Shown here: positions 41,405 to 50,128 of the stretch, piece after piece
Layout: each line of letters starts with the position of its first letter
How positions within the stretch are numbered: position 1 is the stretch's first letter
NCBI RefSeq assembly: GCF_900117455.1
Contig: NZ_FPHO01000003.1
Span: forward strand, 1,764,501-1,828,500
From: Hyphomicrobium sp. CS1GBMeth3
GTDB taxonomy: Bacteria; Pseudomonadota; Alphaproteobacteria; Rhizobiales; Hyphomicrobiaceae
Direction of reading: 5' to 3'
DNA length: 64,000 nt
Translations under genes and position numbers: made by a program
Notes under the pieces: generated by a model
The model's database searches: none
What the model saw: only the letters and a program-made list of their open reading frames with translations
Told to the model about the DNA's origin: nothing

Positions 41405-41591
41405 TCACGGGGACACATCGCTGATCGCGGCGGGCGTTCTTGCGCACCCTCGCTCGCATCAGCTGCTCAAGCCCTCGATCGACAAGATCTTCAAGTTTGC
41501 GCTGAAGGAAGCCGCACCCACTTCGGCCGACGCAGAGATGGTGTGCGCAATCGGCCGAAGCTTCCTCGTTTTCGACGGGGAGCTCGCATGA
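41376..41591 (+). CDS. Hypothetical protein (71 aa)
   Basis: ATG 41376 is preceded by AAGGA at a good distance. The sequence MNHILRAALDHGDTSLIAAG and KIFKFALKEAAPTSADAEMV is protein-like and helical. Its stop overlaps the start of the HTH gene as ATGA, putting it in the replication operon. Function unknown. Confidence 0.55.
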   Translation: MNHILRAALDHGDTSLIAAGVLAHPRSHQLLKPSIDKIFKFALKEAAPTSADAEMVCAIGRSFLVFDGELA

Positions 41592-42370
41592 GCATCGCTG
41601 CCATCAACGCTGTAACAAAGCTGCTGGCAGATCCCGAATGCGATCTGCAGCCCCGCACACGCCTCGTCTTGGTACTTCTGGCAAACTTCGCCGGCAAGGA
41701 TGGGACGTGCCATCCGAGCCGTCGTCGCCTAGCCGAGATGGCGCACGCTTCAGAAGCCTCGATTAAGCGCGATGTTGCCGAGCTCGCGAACCGCAAAATC
41801 ATCACACGCGAGGAGCGCTACAGTCCGTCGACAGGCGCTCGCGCTTCCAACCTGATTAGGTTCCTATCAGTGCAGGGCATGGCTCAAGGCTATGAGCCGA
41901 CCCCGGATCATAACTCTGACCATACCCCGGCTCAGGATTGTGACCCGCCCCCCGGGTCAATGGTGATCCCTACATATAAGGCTGAACCTACCATTGAACC
42001 TACCATTGAACCGTCAGTAGTAGCGACGGCTGACGCTCGCCCTGCGAAAATCAACCCTGCCGAGCTCTGCGCCAAACTCATGGCAACGGCCAATGGTGCT
42101 CTGCATCCCGTCGCGAAAGGCGTGGGGCTTCAGAGCGTCGCTGAGCCGATAGGCTGGATCCAGTCAGGGGCCGACTTCGAGCTCGACATCCTGCCCGCCG
42201 TTGCCGCCGCTGCCCATCGGGCCGCCCCCGGCTCGGTTCGGTCGTGGGCTTACTTCCGCAGCGCGGTTTCGGACCACAAGCACCGCCGCGAGAAAGGTCT
42301 TCCGCCGCCGTCTGCCAGTATCACCAATGGCGGCAGCAGCAAGCCCTCCCACATGCGGAGGTACGTATAA
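41588..42370 (+). CDS. Winged-helix replication-initiator-like protein
   Basis: 260 residues from ATG 41588. The N-terminal domain (about 20-95: LQPRTRLVLVLLANFAGKDG, CHPSRRRLAEMAHASEASIK, RDVAELANRKIITREER) is the HTH_36 type found in phage and plasmid replication proteins. A Pro-rich linker contains a short tandem EPTIEPTIEP. The C-terminal part (SVRSWAYFRSAVSDHKHRRE) is helical. Overlaps with both neighbours place it in the operon with the DnaB-like ATPase. Origin recognition is inferred. Confidence 0.72.
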   Translation: MSIAAINAVTKLLADPECDLQPRTRLVLVLLANFAGKDGTCHPSRRRLAEMAHASEASIKRDVAELANRKIITREERYSPSTGARASNLIRFLSVQGMAQGYEPTPDHNSDHTPAQDCDPPPGSMVIPTYKAEPTIEPTIEPSVVATADARPAKINPAELCAKLMATANGALHPVAKGVGLQSVAEPIGWIQSGADFELDILPAVAAAAHRAAPGSVRSWAYFRSAVSDHKHRREKGLPPPSASITNGGSSKPSHMRRYV

Positions 42371-43578
42371 TGCTTGCTTCCGTCGAAAAGCCCCTTCAAC
42401 TGATCCTCTGCGACGATGAGGGTGCCGCCCGAGCCATCCGCGAAGCCGGGTATCGCTCAGTGCGCGTTGTCCCCCGCGTCGAGGATCTCTACCGCGTCAC
42501 GCGGGTCGGCTACGAGCTCGACGAAACGCTCGAGCACTTCGGTAGCATTGTGCTCGCCTATCCGGTGGGCTCGGCGCAGTTGCGGGACGACATCGCCGTG
42601 CGGCTGGGCGACCTGCGATGCCGTTGGATGAGCTTCTCAACCGAGGCTCCGAATGCCGCGGCTTACGCGGAGAGCGAAGGCACTCAGGCACTCGCGAACT
42701 TGGTCCTCACCGCCAAGCCGATGTGGACCGAAGAGGTCTGCACGATCGACGACGTGCCGGATCCGGATCCAGAAGTCACCTATGAGTCCGGAATCTTAGG
42801 ACTTGATCGCCATGGGTTTCGGCTCGTTCGCCCTGCCTTCATGCCGGTGATTGGTCCGTATGGCTCGGGCAAATCAGTCCTACTACGCCAACTCGCCGTC
42901 AGCACCTGGCGCAAGCACGGTTGGCGCACGCTGATCACAAGTTTTGAGGAGAAGATCAAACCGCGGATCCAACGTGATCTGCGGCGCCACCTCATCGCCA
43001 AGCCTATCGATTTCTGGACCGATGAGGACGTGGCCAGGGCGGACACGGAAATTCGGGGGGCCTTTCGTTTCCTGCGTCGTCCGCGGGGTGCGGTGCTCAA
43101 CCTTGAACGGCTGCTCGACCGCATCGCCTTCGCAGTCAAGACGCACGGGGTCGACGTCGTGATCATCGATCCCGTCAACGAGCTCGACCACGAGGTCCCG
43201 AAGCACCTCTCGAAAACCGACTATATGGGCCAGTTCATCATGGCCCTGAAAGCGCTCGCTGACGACTACAACCTTCTGATGATCGTCGCTGCCCATCCGC
43301 CCAAGGATGGCGTTGAAAAGCGGCTTGCTAAGGGGAAGCTGCTCACCCTCAACGACGGCGCCGACACGGCCCATTGGGGCAACAAGGCCGATATTGGCTG
43401 GGCGGTTTGGCGGCCAGATATGGACGGTCCGACGCTGCTGCACATCGATAAGCTCAAGGACCACGAAACCATGGGGCGGCCGACGCTAGCCGAGCTCACG
43501 CTCGATCCGCGGATGAACCGGTTTAACGTCTCGCGCCTTGGCTACGACCTGCTCGGAGGGCCTGGCGATGCAGCCTAG
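42370..43578 (+). CDS. DnaB/RecA-like replicative ATPase
   Basis: 402 residues. Walker A GPYGSGKSVLLRQLAVSTWR near residue 160, a GWRTLITSFEEK strand, and Walker B VDVVIIDPVNELDH identify a RecA-fold ATPase like those of DnaB, Twinkle and plasmid RepA; LMIVAAHPPKDG and WGNKADIGWAVWRPD fit the DnaB C-terminal pattern. The N-terminal 150 residues are divergent and may be a degenerate TOPRIM-like or adaptor domain. Stop/start overlap with the initiator-like gene. Probably unwinds element DNA for replication. Confidence 0.78.
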   Translation: MLASVEKPLQLILCDDEGAARAIREAGYRSVRVVPRVEDLYRVTRVGYELDETLEHFGSIVLAYPVGSAQLRDDIAVRLGDLRCRWMSFSTEAPNAAAYAESEGTQALANLVLTAKPMWTEEVCTIDDVPDPDPEVTYESGILGLDRHGFRLVRPAFMPVIGPYGSGKSVLLRQLAVSTWRKHGWRTLITSFEEKIKPRIQRDLRRHLIAKPIDFWTDEDVARADTEIRGAFRFLRRPRGAVLNLERLLDRIAFAVKTHGVDVVIIDPVNELDHEVPKHLSKTDYMGQFIMALKALADDYNLLMIVAAHPPKDGVEKRLAKGKLLTLNDGADTAHWGNKADIGWAVWRPDMDGPTLLHIDKLKDHETMGRPTLAELTLDPRMNRFNVSRLGYDLLGGPGDAA

Positions 43579-43774
43579 CCCTCTCCCCTCGCACAAGATC
43601 TGCCGCCAGTGCAGCACGCTTCGCCCTGCCAGCGACTTCCTGCCGTCTCCGATCACGGCCGATAGCCTGACCGACCGGTGCAAGCCGTGCGTGTTCAGCA
43701 ACGCAGCTCGTGATCGCGCCGAGCGCGAAGCACGCCGCGTGAAAGCAACCGAAAGGACGCCTGCCCATGTCTGA
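43568..43774 (+). CDS. Small zinc-finger protein (68 aa)
   Basis: From ATG 43568 inside the end of the ATPase gene. CRQCSTLRPASDFLPS and later CKPCVFSNAARDRAERE give two CxxC pairs about 30 residues apart; the tail is basic and helical. This pattern is common in phage HNH-neighbour and recruitment proteins, but no nuclease motif is present. Co-translated with the replication genes. Confidence 0.65.
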   Translation: MQPSPLPSHKICRQCSTLRPASDFLPSPITADSLTDRCKPCVFSNAARDRAEREARRVKATERTPAHV

Positions 43775-44072
43775 CCGTCGCAGCGAGTTCCCGCCCTCCG
43801 TGAACGTCGGCAAGTTGTACGAACGCACATCAGCCGCCGGAAATCAGTACATCTCCGGCTTTTTCGGCACGATGAAAATCACACTGCTGAAGTCGAAGGA
43901 TGTCGACGCCGAAGGCAACCCGATCTGGAATCTGATGATCGCCGCGGCGCCGTCCCGCGATCGCGCTGGAGGCCATTCCGGAAGACGGGCCGAGGCCGAG
44001 CGCCCGCGTGATCCCCCGATGCAATCGAACGTCCCGGGCGCGCATGCCGCCGGCGACGAGATCCCGTTCTGA
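43767..44072 (+). CDS. Small protein with SSB-like acidic C-terminal tip
   Basis: 101 residues. A beta-rich N-terminal half (VNVGKLYERTSAAGNQYISG, FFGTMKITLLKSKDVDAEG, PIWNLMIA) could be an OB fold; a Pro/Arg linker follows and the protein ends DEIPF, the tip by which bacterial SSBs bind replication proteins. Together with the initiator-like and ATPase genes this suggests a single-stranded DNA-binding protein of the element. The assignment is inferred from layout, not from a full family match. Confidence 0.55.
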   Translation: MSDRRSEFPPSVNVGKLYERTSAAGNQYISGFFGTMKITLLKSKDVDAEGNPIWNLMIAAAPSRDRAGGHSGRRAEAERPRDPPMQSNVPGAHAAGDEIPF

Positions 44073-44082
44073 GGTGACCACC

Positions 44083-44622
44083 ATGAAACAAGGACCGCTG
44101 TCTGAGCGTCTGCAGGACGCCATCGCTTCGGAACTCGAATACTCGGAGCATCTCATTAACCTCGGATTGCCGCTGAAACGCCGGGTTCTCATTCTCGGGA
44201 CAGCGGCGAACGGGGAGCTATCGCTCGGCGAGCTTTACGCTGCCACCGAGGAAGAAATGCTCTCACGCATTGGCGAGCTTGTGACTGCTGCAATGCTGAA
44301 CAGCGCCGCGCGCGAATTCGTGGTCACCGAGCCTAGCCCGAACGGAACCTTCTCCACGTACGGCGTAAGCGCGACAGCGCACGGTGGCTTCGTTGCGAGC
44401 CGATACGCGCCGTTCGACGAGGACACCTTGCGCCCCGTGCGATGGTCAGACGGGCATGTCTCGATTCTACGAGTATGGATCCCGGAGCAGCCGACACGTC
44501 TCAATGAAGCATCCGCGGGCCTGTGGCAGGCCATGGTCGATGTCGCTCCCGGCGGTGCGTTTGAAATGATCCAAATTGGCGGGCTCGCATACGGCTTTAG
44601 TGCCGAATGCGGCCACGCGTGA
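44083..44622 (+). CDS. Hypothetical protein (179 aa)
   Basis: From ATG 44083 with GAGGTGACC before it. Starts MKQGPLSERLQDAIASELEY; the middle has GELSLGELYAATEEEMLSRI and a beta-rich C-terminal half (NGTFSTYGVSATAHGGFVAS; GLWQAMVDVAPGGAFEMIQI). No family recognised. It sits between the replication module and the large ejection-like genes in the same transcription direction. Confidence 0.6.
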   Translation: MKQGPLSERLQDAIASELEYSEHLINLGLPLKRRVLILGTAANGELSLGELYAATEEEMLSRIGELVTAAMLNSAAREFVVTEPSPNGTFSTYGVSATAHGGFVASRYAPFDEDTLRPVRWSDGHVSILRVWIPEQPTRLNEASAGLWQAMVDVAPGGAFEMIQIGGLAYGFSAECGHA

Positions 44623-44635
44623 GGGAGGCAGGACC

Positions 44636-46171
44636 ATGGCCGGACTTCTCGGAAACTTCGACGACGAGCCGCAAGGCCTTCTCGCAGGATTGCAACAGGG
44701 GTTCATGAATCCCATAACGCTGACCGGCCTCGGATTGCTTACCGGGGGCGGTTGGGACGGCGCCATGCAAGGAGCGCGAGTGGGCGCCGCCTTTGAGGAG
44801 GACCGCCGCCGGCGATCGATGGCTGCGCAGGAGAAGCAGGCCTATCGAGGGTTGCTGGAAAATCCGAACCTACGGTCGAACCTGCCGCCCGGCTTCGGCG
44901 ATATGCTGCTCGCGGCCGGACCCGATCGCGGCTTCCCGTTGCTCGCCAAGTACGCGGATCCTGATCGCGCTCTCGATGTCGAGATGCTGCGCGCGAATCT
45001 CGCCAAGACCAAGGCCGAAACGAGCGCGCTTTCGCAAAAGGACGCGATGAGCGGCATCATCATGGGGTTGCTCGGAGACGGCGAGACGGACGCCAGCGCT
45101 GCGTCTCCGCTGGCGCCTTTCCTCCCGGATACGGCCCCGCCTCCGTTGCCGCAGTCAGCGCCGACAGCCCCAGCCTCCGGTTTGCAGAACGCCGTCGACG
45201 AAGGCCTGCCCGCTCTCTGGCAAAACACATCGAACCGCGGCAGCGATATGAGCAAGGATGCGAACGGGACGGTGACGGTTGAGCGTGTCGCGAACGCTCC
45301 CCGCAGCCCGTACGCCGGAGAGCCGCCTGCGTGGTACCAGCCCGCCCAGCTCGCCCTTACGCAGAACGCCGCGCCGTTCGAAGGTCCACCAGCCGCTTCC
45401 GTCTCGGGCGGTCAGGATTTCGTGCAAACACCGTTCGGACCAATGACCAGAGACAAGGCGCGCCGTCTCGGCGGCGCCATGTTGTTCGATCCGCGATTTG
45501 CGCCGGCCGGCAAAGAGTTCCTCGACGCGTCGCGCGCGGTCGCGCCCGGAATGCAGAAGCCGGCCATCAACGCCCTGCAGGAAAAGCAGTTCAACACGAC
45601 GGAGCAATACTCGCGCCTCAAGGGCATCGAGCAGTCCTGGAAGCCGGAGTATCAGACCATCGAAAGCCGCCTCGGTTTCAAGTGGAACGCGCTCCTCGAC
45701 AAGTTTTCGAGCACGCGGAAATCACTGGCGCCGCAGCAGCGGCAGGAGCTCGCCGCGTACTCCGCGAACCGGGCCGAAGCCCTGAACAACCTCAACCAGT
45801 ACATCAAGGAAATTACCGGAGCCGCCATGACGATCTCGGAGGCGGAGCGCATCAAGAAAGCGCAGCCGAATCCGGGTGAAGGCGTCTTCGACGGCGACAG
45901 CCCCATCGAATTCGAGGCCAAGCTCAAGAACGGCATCCGCATGAGCAAGATGGCGCTCGCGCGCTACAACTATCTTTCCCAGAACGGCTTCCCCGCCGAC
46001 GTCGAGCAGATGGCCAAGGCGCTGCCGCTCGACGATATGCCGAAGTTCATTCAGCGCCGCACGAACGAGCTTCTCAAGCAGAGCCTCGACAGCAACCCGG
46101 GCCTCACGCCGCAAGACGTGGCGCCCGTCGTCCGTCAGCGCTTGCGCGCAGAATTCGGGATTGACGCCTGA
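44636..46171 (+). CDS. Phage ejection (internal virion)-like protein, 511 aa
   Basis: From ATG 44636 with GGAGG nine bases upstream. The N terminus (MAGLLGNFDDEPQGLLAGLQ, GFMNPITLTGLGLLTGGGWD, GAMQGARVGAAFEEDRRRRS) followed by a long helical region (LDVEMLRANLAKTKAETSAL), a Pro-rich disordered centre and a helical C-terminal half is the layout of podovirus DNA-ejection/internal virion proteins. No enzyme motif is seen. Stop and next start overlap (TGATG). The family call rests on architecture and order, not on a diagnostic motif. Confidence 0.5.
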   Translation: MAGLLGNFDDEPQGLLAGLQQGFMNPITLTGLGLLTGGGWDGAMQGARVGAAFEEDRRRRSMAAQEKQAYRGLLENPNLRSNLPPGFGDMLLAAGPDRGFPLLAKYADPDRALDVEMLRANLAKTKAETSALSQKDAMSGIIMGLLGDGETDASAASPLAPFLPDTAPPPLPQSAPTAPASGLQNAVDEGLPALWQNTSNRGSDMSKDANGTVTVERVANAPRSPYAGEPPAWYQPAQLALTQNAAPFEGPPAASVSGGQDFVQTPFGPMTRDKARRLGGAMLFDPRFAPAGKEFLDASRAVAPGMQKPAINALQEKQFNTTEQYSRLKGIEQSWKPEYQTIESRLGFKWNALLDKFSSTRKSLAPQQRQELAAYSANRAEALNNLNQYIKEITGAAMTISEAERIKKAQPNPGEGVFDGDSPIEFEAKLKNGIRMSKMALARYNYLSQNGFPADVEQMAKALPLDDMPKFIQRRTNELLKQSLDSNPGLTPQDVAPVVRQRLRAEFGIDA

Positions 46172-48615
46172 TGCCGATCGACACTCCGCCCCTCCGCCAC
46201 GTCTCGCGCTTCCGTCTTGCCAACGGCGAGCCGGATGCACCAGCGTGGTATTCCATGGCGCAGCAGGTTGCAACGCAGGCGGCACAGCCGTCGTCGGGCG
46301 CCGCGCCGCAACTCGATGGCCTAGAATTGTTGTTCGGCCCGAATCCCGCTGGAGAGGCCCAGCCGACTCAGGCCGCGCCCCAAGCCCCCGAGCTCAATGG
46401 CGAGGATCTGCTGTTTGGCGAGGCCAGAACGCATGAAACGGAACCGGCTTCGCCATTCGTCGAACCCGACGCCGAGACTTGGTGGGGACGGCGCCTGCAG
46501 GATTTTCGCGGCCGCCAGGACCCGCGAGAGGCCGGCATTGGCACCGTCTACGAGCAGTTCACCGACGACCTGCGTAGCCCGACCGCGACAGCCGCCATGC
46601 TCGGCGCTTCCGACGCGCAGATGTCCGACATCATCGCGAAGCAGCTCGGCGATCGCTTCATCCGCCGCGAGACGGACGCCCACGGCTACGACGTGCTTGT
46701 GACGCGCGGCCCGGACGGGCAAGAGCAGCGCGGCTACGTCAATGCGCCGGGCCTCGACACGCAGGACCTCTGGCGGGGCGTCTATGGCGCGACACCCTAT
46801 GTAGCCGGCGGAATGGGCATCGGTTCGCTCACGAAAGGCGCACGCGGAGTTACACGCTTCCTTGCGCATACGGCGGGTTCCGGAGGGACGAGCGTGGCCG
46901 GCGACTTGGCGCAGGCCCCGCTCGGTTCAGAGCAGGGCGTCGAGATCGGCAAGGCACTCTTCGCCGCCGGCGCCGGTGGGTTGGGCGTTCCCCTTGAATT
47001 TCTCGCGTCCAAAGCCTGGGGTCGCTTCGTGATCGAGCCGAGCCTGTTCAACCGATCGACGGGCAAGCTCACGCCCAAAGGCGAAGCGCTGGCCAAGTCA
47101 CAGGGGCTCGACCCGGCGGCCGTAAACGGCGACATCGCGCGCACGTTCGCTCAGACGTATTCTCGGACCCGAGATGCCAGCCAGGCCGCGATCAAGGCGC
47201 AGGAAGGGGAATTCGGCATCCCCTCGACGGTCGGCCAGCGCAGCAAGGATTCGTGGCAACTCACGCAAGAGGAAGCCATGCGTCGCAACCTCTATGGCGA
47301 GCGTGCACGCGACACCATGCAGGCTTTCGACGCGCGCCAGAGCCAGGCCGTCGACTTTGCTTCGCGCACGCGCATGCCGAGCGATTTCCGTGCGCAGGCC
47401 GCGCGGCAGGACGGGACCATGAACCCCGCCGGCATCACCAATGTTCAGCAGATGGCGGACAATGCTGCCGACCTCGGCGTTGGCATTCAAAGCGGCATGC
47501 GGCACGCGCGCGAGATGGCAGAAGCGGGCGAGGATGCCGCATGGGGAGCGGTGACAGACATCCTTCCGACCAAGGCCGCCTTCGACCTCCTGCCTAATGC
47601 CCTCGCTGGCAGGCTTGGCACACTTCGCGTCACTTCGGAGATGCCGAAGGCCGCCTCGATGGCACGAGGGCTCGACGACTATATTGGCGGCCGGGCGTTC
47701 TCAGATCCCGTCGCCAAGGTGCTACAACAGTCGCCAGTCAAAACGGTCGACGAAATGCGGCGCCAGTTGCTCGGCATGTACAAGGGTGCCGTTGATCCGA
47801 CCGATCAGGCGGCTGCCAAAGCGATTTACGACGGATTCAACGATTGGATCGACGAGGCAGCACGACAATCCTTGCTCGCCGGTGACGCGGCTGCAGCGGC
47901 AAACCTTCTCATCGCGCGTGACACCACGCGCACGATGCAGAACCTTTTCAGCCCGAGCGTGAAGGGCCGCAACACCCCCGCCGCGAAGCTCATGCGCGAA
48001 CTCGAGACATCAGACAGCCCCGAGCGGGCCGTGCAGATCCTCTTCGGCCCGGCATCTGCTCAAAACCCGTCGACGATCAAAAACGGTGCCGTAGAGGCGC
48101 TGCGCTCGATGAAGACCGCGCTCAAGAAGTACGCGGACCCGCGCATAGCAAGCGACACCATCGCGGATCTCAAAGTCGCCTATTGGGCCCGCCTGGTGCA
48201 GAACAACAAGGGCAATGCTCACTCGCCGCAGGTGATGCTCAACAACATCAAGGCCGCGCTATCCAGTCAGCGTTCCCTCGTCACCGAGCTTTACTCGCCG
48301 GCCGAAATTACGCAGATCCGGCGCCTCGCGAACGAACTCGAGCGCATCACGTACAAAGATCCGAACCCGTCGGGGTCGGGCTACACGGCTGCAGCCTTCG
48401 CCAAGCAATTCTTCGGCAAGCTTCTCGATGCCATTCCGATGGCGCGACCGCTTTACGAGTACAGCGGTGTTCCGAAGGCCGTTCATTCTGTCGCTGCGCG
48501 GCGGGCGGTTGATCAGCAGCTCCGGCAAACTCCCCGAAATGTCCTACCGTTCACATCAGCCGCCGGCGCGACATACGGCCGGCAGGCGCCCGCCAGCGAA
48601 CAGGGCACTCCATGA
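46171..48615 (+). CDS. Large phage ejection (internal virion)-like protein, 814 aa
   Basis: The N-terminal 90 residues are low-complexity and carry the motif L-[DN]-G-x-[DE]-LLFG twice (48-56 and 75-83). A glycine-rich amphipathic region follows (about 205-275, YGATPYVAGGMGIGSLTKGA, TSVAGDLAQAPLGSEQGVEI), then 500 mainly helical residues. This is the composition of the largest ejection proteins of T7-like and related podoviruses, which form the transenvelope DNA channel. No lysozyme or transglycosylase motif is visible. Coupled to the 511-residue gene before it and to the AlpA-like gene after it. Confidence 0.5.
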   Translation: MPIDTPPLRHVSRFRLANGEPDAPAWYSMAQQVATQAAQPSSGAAPQLDGLELLFGPNPAGEAQPTQAAPQAPELNGEDLLFGEARTHETEPASPFVEPDAETWWGRRLQDFRGRQDPREAGIGTVYEQFTDDLRSPTATAAMLGASDAQMSDIIAKQLGDRFIRRETDAHGYDVLVTRGPDGQEQRGYVNAPGLDTQDLWRGVYGATPYVAGGMGIGSLTKGARGVTRFLAHTAGSGGTSVAGDLAQAPLGSEQGVEIGKALFAAGAGGLGVPLEFLASKAWGRFVIEPSLFNRSTGKLTPKGEALAKSQGLDPAAVNGDIARTFAQTYSRTRDASQAAIKAQEGEFGIPSTVGQRSKDSWQLTQEEAMRRNLYGERARDTMQAFDARQSQAVDFASRTRMPSDFRAQAARQDGTMNPAGITNVQQMADNAADLGVGIQSGMRHAREMAEAGEDAAWGAVTDILPTKAAFDLLPNALAGRLGTLRVTSEMPKAASMARGLDDYIGGRAFSDPVAKVLQQSPVKTVDEMRRQLLGMYKGAVDPTDQAAAKAIYDGFNDWIDEAARQSLLAGDAAAAANLLIARDTTRTMQNLFSPSVKGRNTPAAKLMRELETSDSPERAVQILFGPASAQNPSTIKNGAVEALRSMKTALKKYADPRIASDTIADLKVAYWARLVQNNKGNAHSPQVMLNNIKAALSSQRSLVTELYSPAEITQIRRLANELERITYKDPNPSGSGYTAAAFAKQFFGKLLDAIPMARPLYEYSGVPKAVHSVAARRAVDQQLRQTPRNVLPFTSAAGATYGRQAPASEQGTP

Positions 48616-48959
48616 ACGCCCGTCCGGACAGAGAGCCGGGAGTCCGTACCCGACCGTTAGGGAGCCGCCCTCCGCGACCCGCGAGTGCTCGTCCGCCACG
48701 ATCTCGCGTTCGAGCAGAAATTCTGCCGGCGAGCCTTCCACCACGCGGGCTCTCGCGCGAGGAAGCGGCCGCATATGTTGGAATCGGCGCGACAAAGTTC
48801 GACCAGTTGGTGCAGCGGGGCGACATGCCCGGCCCGAAGCGAATCGATGGGCGAAAAGTGTGGGACCGTCGACGCCTTGACACCGCGTTCGATGCGCTCC
48901 CTTCTGACGATGATTTTGGCTCAGCCGATTCTGATCCTTGGAGCCATGTGCGCGTATGA
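48612..48959 (+). CDS. AlpA/Xis-like DNA-binding protein before the integrase
   Basis: 115 residues. The first 45 are Arg/Pro-rich and probably disordered. GLSREEAAAYVGIGATKFDQ followed by LVQRGDMPGPKRIDGRKVWD and RRRLDTAFDAL is the MerR-like winged helix of excisionases. It overlaps the preceding gene (ATGA) and the integrase start (ATGA). Position next to the integrase makes it the likely recombination directionality factor. Confidence 0.78.
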   Translation: MNARPDREPGVRTRPLGSRPPRPASARPPRSRVRAEILPASLPPRGLSREEAAAYVGIGATKFDQLVQRGDMPGPKRIDGRKVWDRRRLDTAFDALPSDDDFGSADSDPWSHVRV

Positions 48960-50074
48960 CGGACGCTGCCATGGTCACCGTGAGATACCCCTACGTCTAC
49001 GAGGACGTCGATCGCCACGGCAACGTGCGCCTGTATTTCTGGCGCAAGGGGCAGCGAAAGGTCCGGGTCCGCGAAACGCCAGGCACCGTTGAGTTCGACG
49101 CCCGCTACCGCGAATTGATCGAGCAGAGCGAAACCGGTGCCCTCGTCGTCGATCCGGCGCACGGGACGCCCATCTCGGGCACGTGGCGGTGGCTGTGCGT
49201 GGCGTACATGAGTTCGCCCAGATGGAAGCAACTCGACCCGTCCGCCACCCAACGCCCGCGCCGCGGCATCCTTGAAGCCACGTTTTTGGAGCCTGTGTAT
49301 CCCGGCGCGAAGGAAACGTTCGCCGGCTTCCCGTTGGCGCGCATGACAGCCAAGGCCGTGCGGGTACTGCGCGACCGCAAGGCTGAGAAGCCAGAAGCCG
49401 CCAACTGCCGCGTGAAGGCGATCCGCGCCGTGTTTACCTGGGCGCTAGAGGAGGAGCTTGTTCGTGCGAACCCGGCCCGGGACGTGCCCTACCTGAAAAC
49501 CGCGAGCGACGGCCATCACAGCTGGACGGTCGACGAAGTGCGCCAGTATGAGAAACGCCATCCCATTGGCACCAAGGCGCGTCTCGCCCTCGCGCTGTTC
49601 CTTTTCACCGGCCTCCGCCGCTCTGACGCGGCAAGGGTGGGTCGACAGCATGCCAGCGACGGCTGGCTGAAGCTGCGCCAGTTCAAGAACCGCAATCGAC
49701 ATCCCGTCGACATTGAGATTCCCATCCTGCCGGAGCTCCAGCGCGTCATCGACGCGAGCCCGACGGGGGACCTGACCTATCTCGTCACGGAGTTCGGCCG
49801 CCCATTCTCGATTGCCGGCCTCGGGAACAAGATGCGCCAATGGTGCGACGAAGCGGAGCTGCCGCATTGCTCGGCGCACGGACTGCGCAAAGCCGGCGCA
49901 ACGATAGCCGCGGAGAACGGAGCGACCGAAAAGCAGCTGATGGCAATCTTCGGTTGGAAGACGAGCAAGGAGGCTGAACGCTACACGCGCGCGGCAAATC
50001 GCAAGAAGATGGCGGGCGATGCGATGGGGCTTCTAGGAGAGCAAAAGCCGAACAAAGTTTCCCACCCAAATTGA
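48956..50074 (+). CDS. int: Tyrosine integrase of the element
   Basis: 372 residues from ATG 48956. An N-terminal beta-rich arm-binding-like part (VRYPYVYEDVDRHGNVRLYF) and a core-binding domain (about 65-185) precede the catalytic domain: Arg near 220 (FLFTGLRRSDAARV), Lys in FKNRNRH, His-x-x-Arg at about 308-311 (AHGLRKAG), Trp near 333 (FGWKTSKEA) and Tyr near 343 (ERYTRA). The set is complete. The stop is 55 bases before the tRNA-Phe att core, the classic placement of an integrase that targets a tRNA gene. Confidence 0.92.
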   Translation: MTDAAMVTVRYPYVYEDVDRHGNVRLYFWRKGQRKVRVRETPGTVEFDARYRELIEQSETGALVVDPAHGTPISGTWRWLCVAYMSSPRWKQLDPSATQRPRRGILEATFLEPVYPGAKETFAGFPLARMTAKAVRVLRDRKAEKPEAANCRVKAIRAVFTWALEEELVRANPARDVPYLKTASDGHHSWTVDEVRQYEKRHPIGTKARLALALFLFTGLRRSDAARVGRQHASDGWLKLRQFKNRNRHPVDIEIPILPELQRVIDASPTGDLTYLVTEFGRPFSIAGLGNKMRQWCDEAELPHCSAHGLRKAGATIAAENGATEKQLMAIFGWKTSKEAERYTRAANRKKMAGDAMGLLGEQKPNKVSHPN

Positions 50075-50128
50075 GGGTTGGTTTCCCACCGGCGCTAAGG
50101 TGTTGAGTTTATTGAGCTGCTAGGAGGG

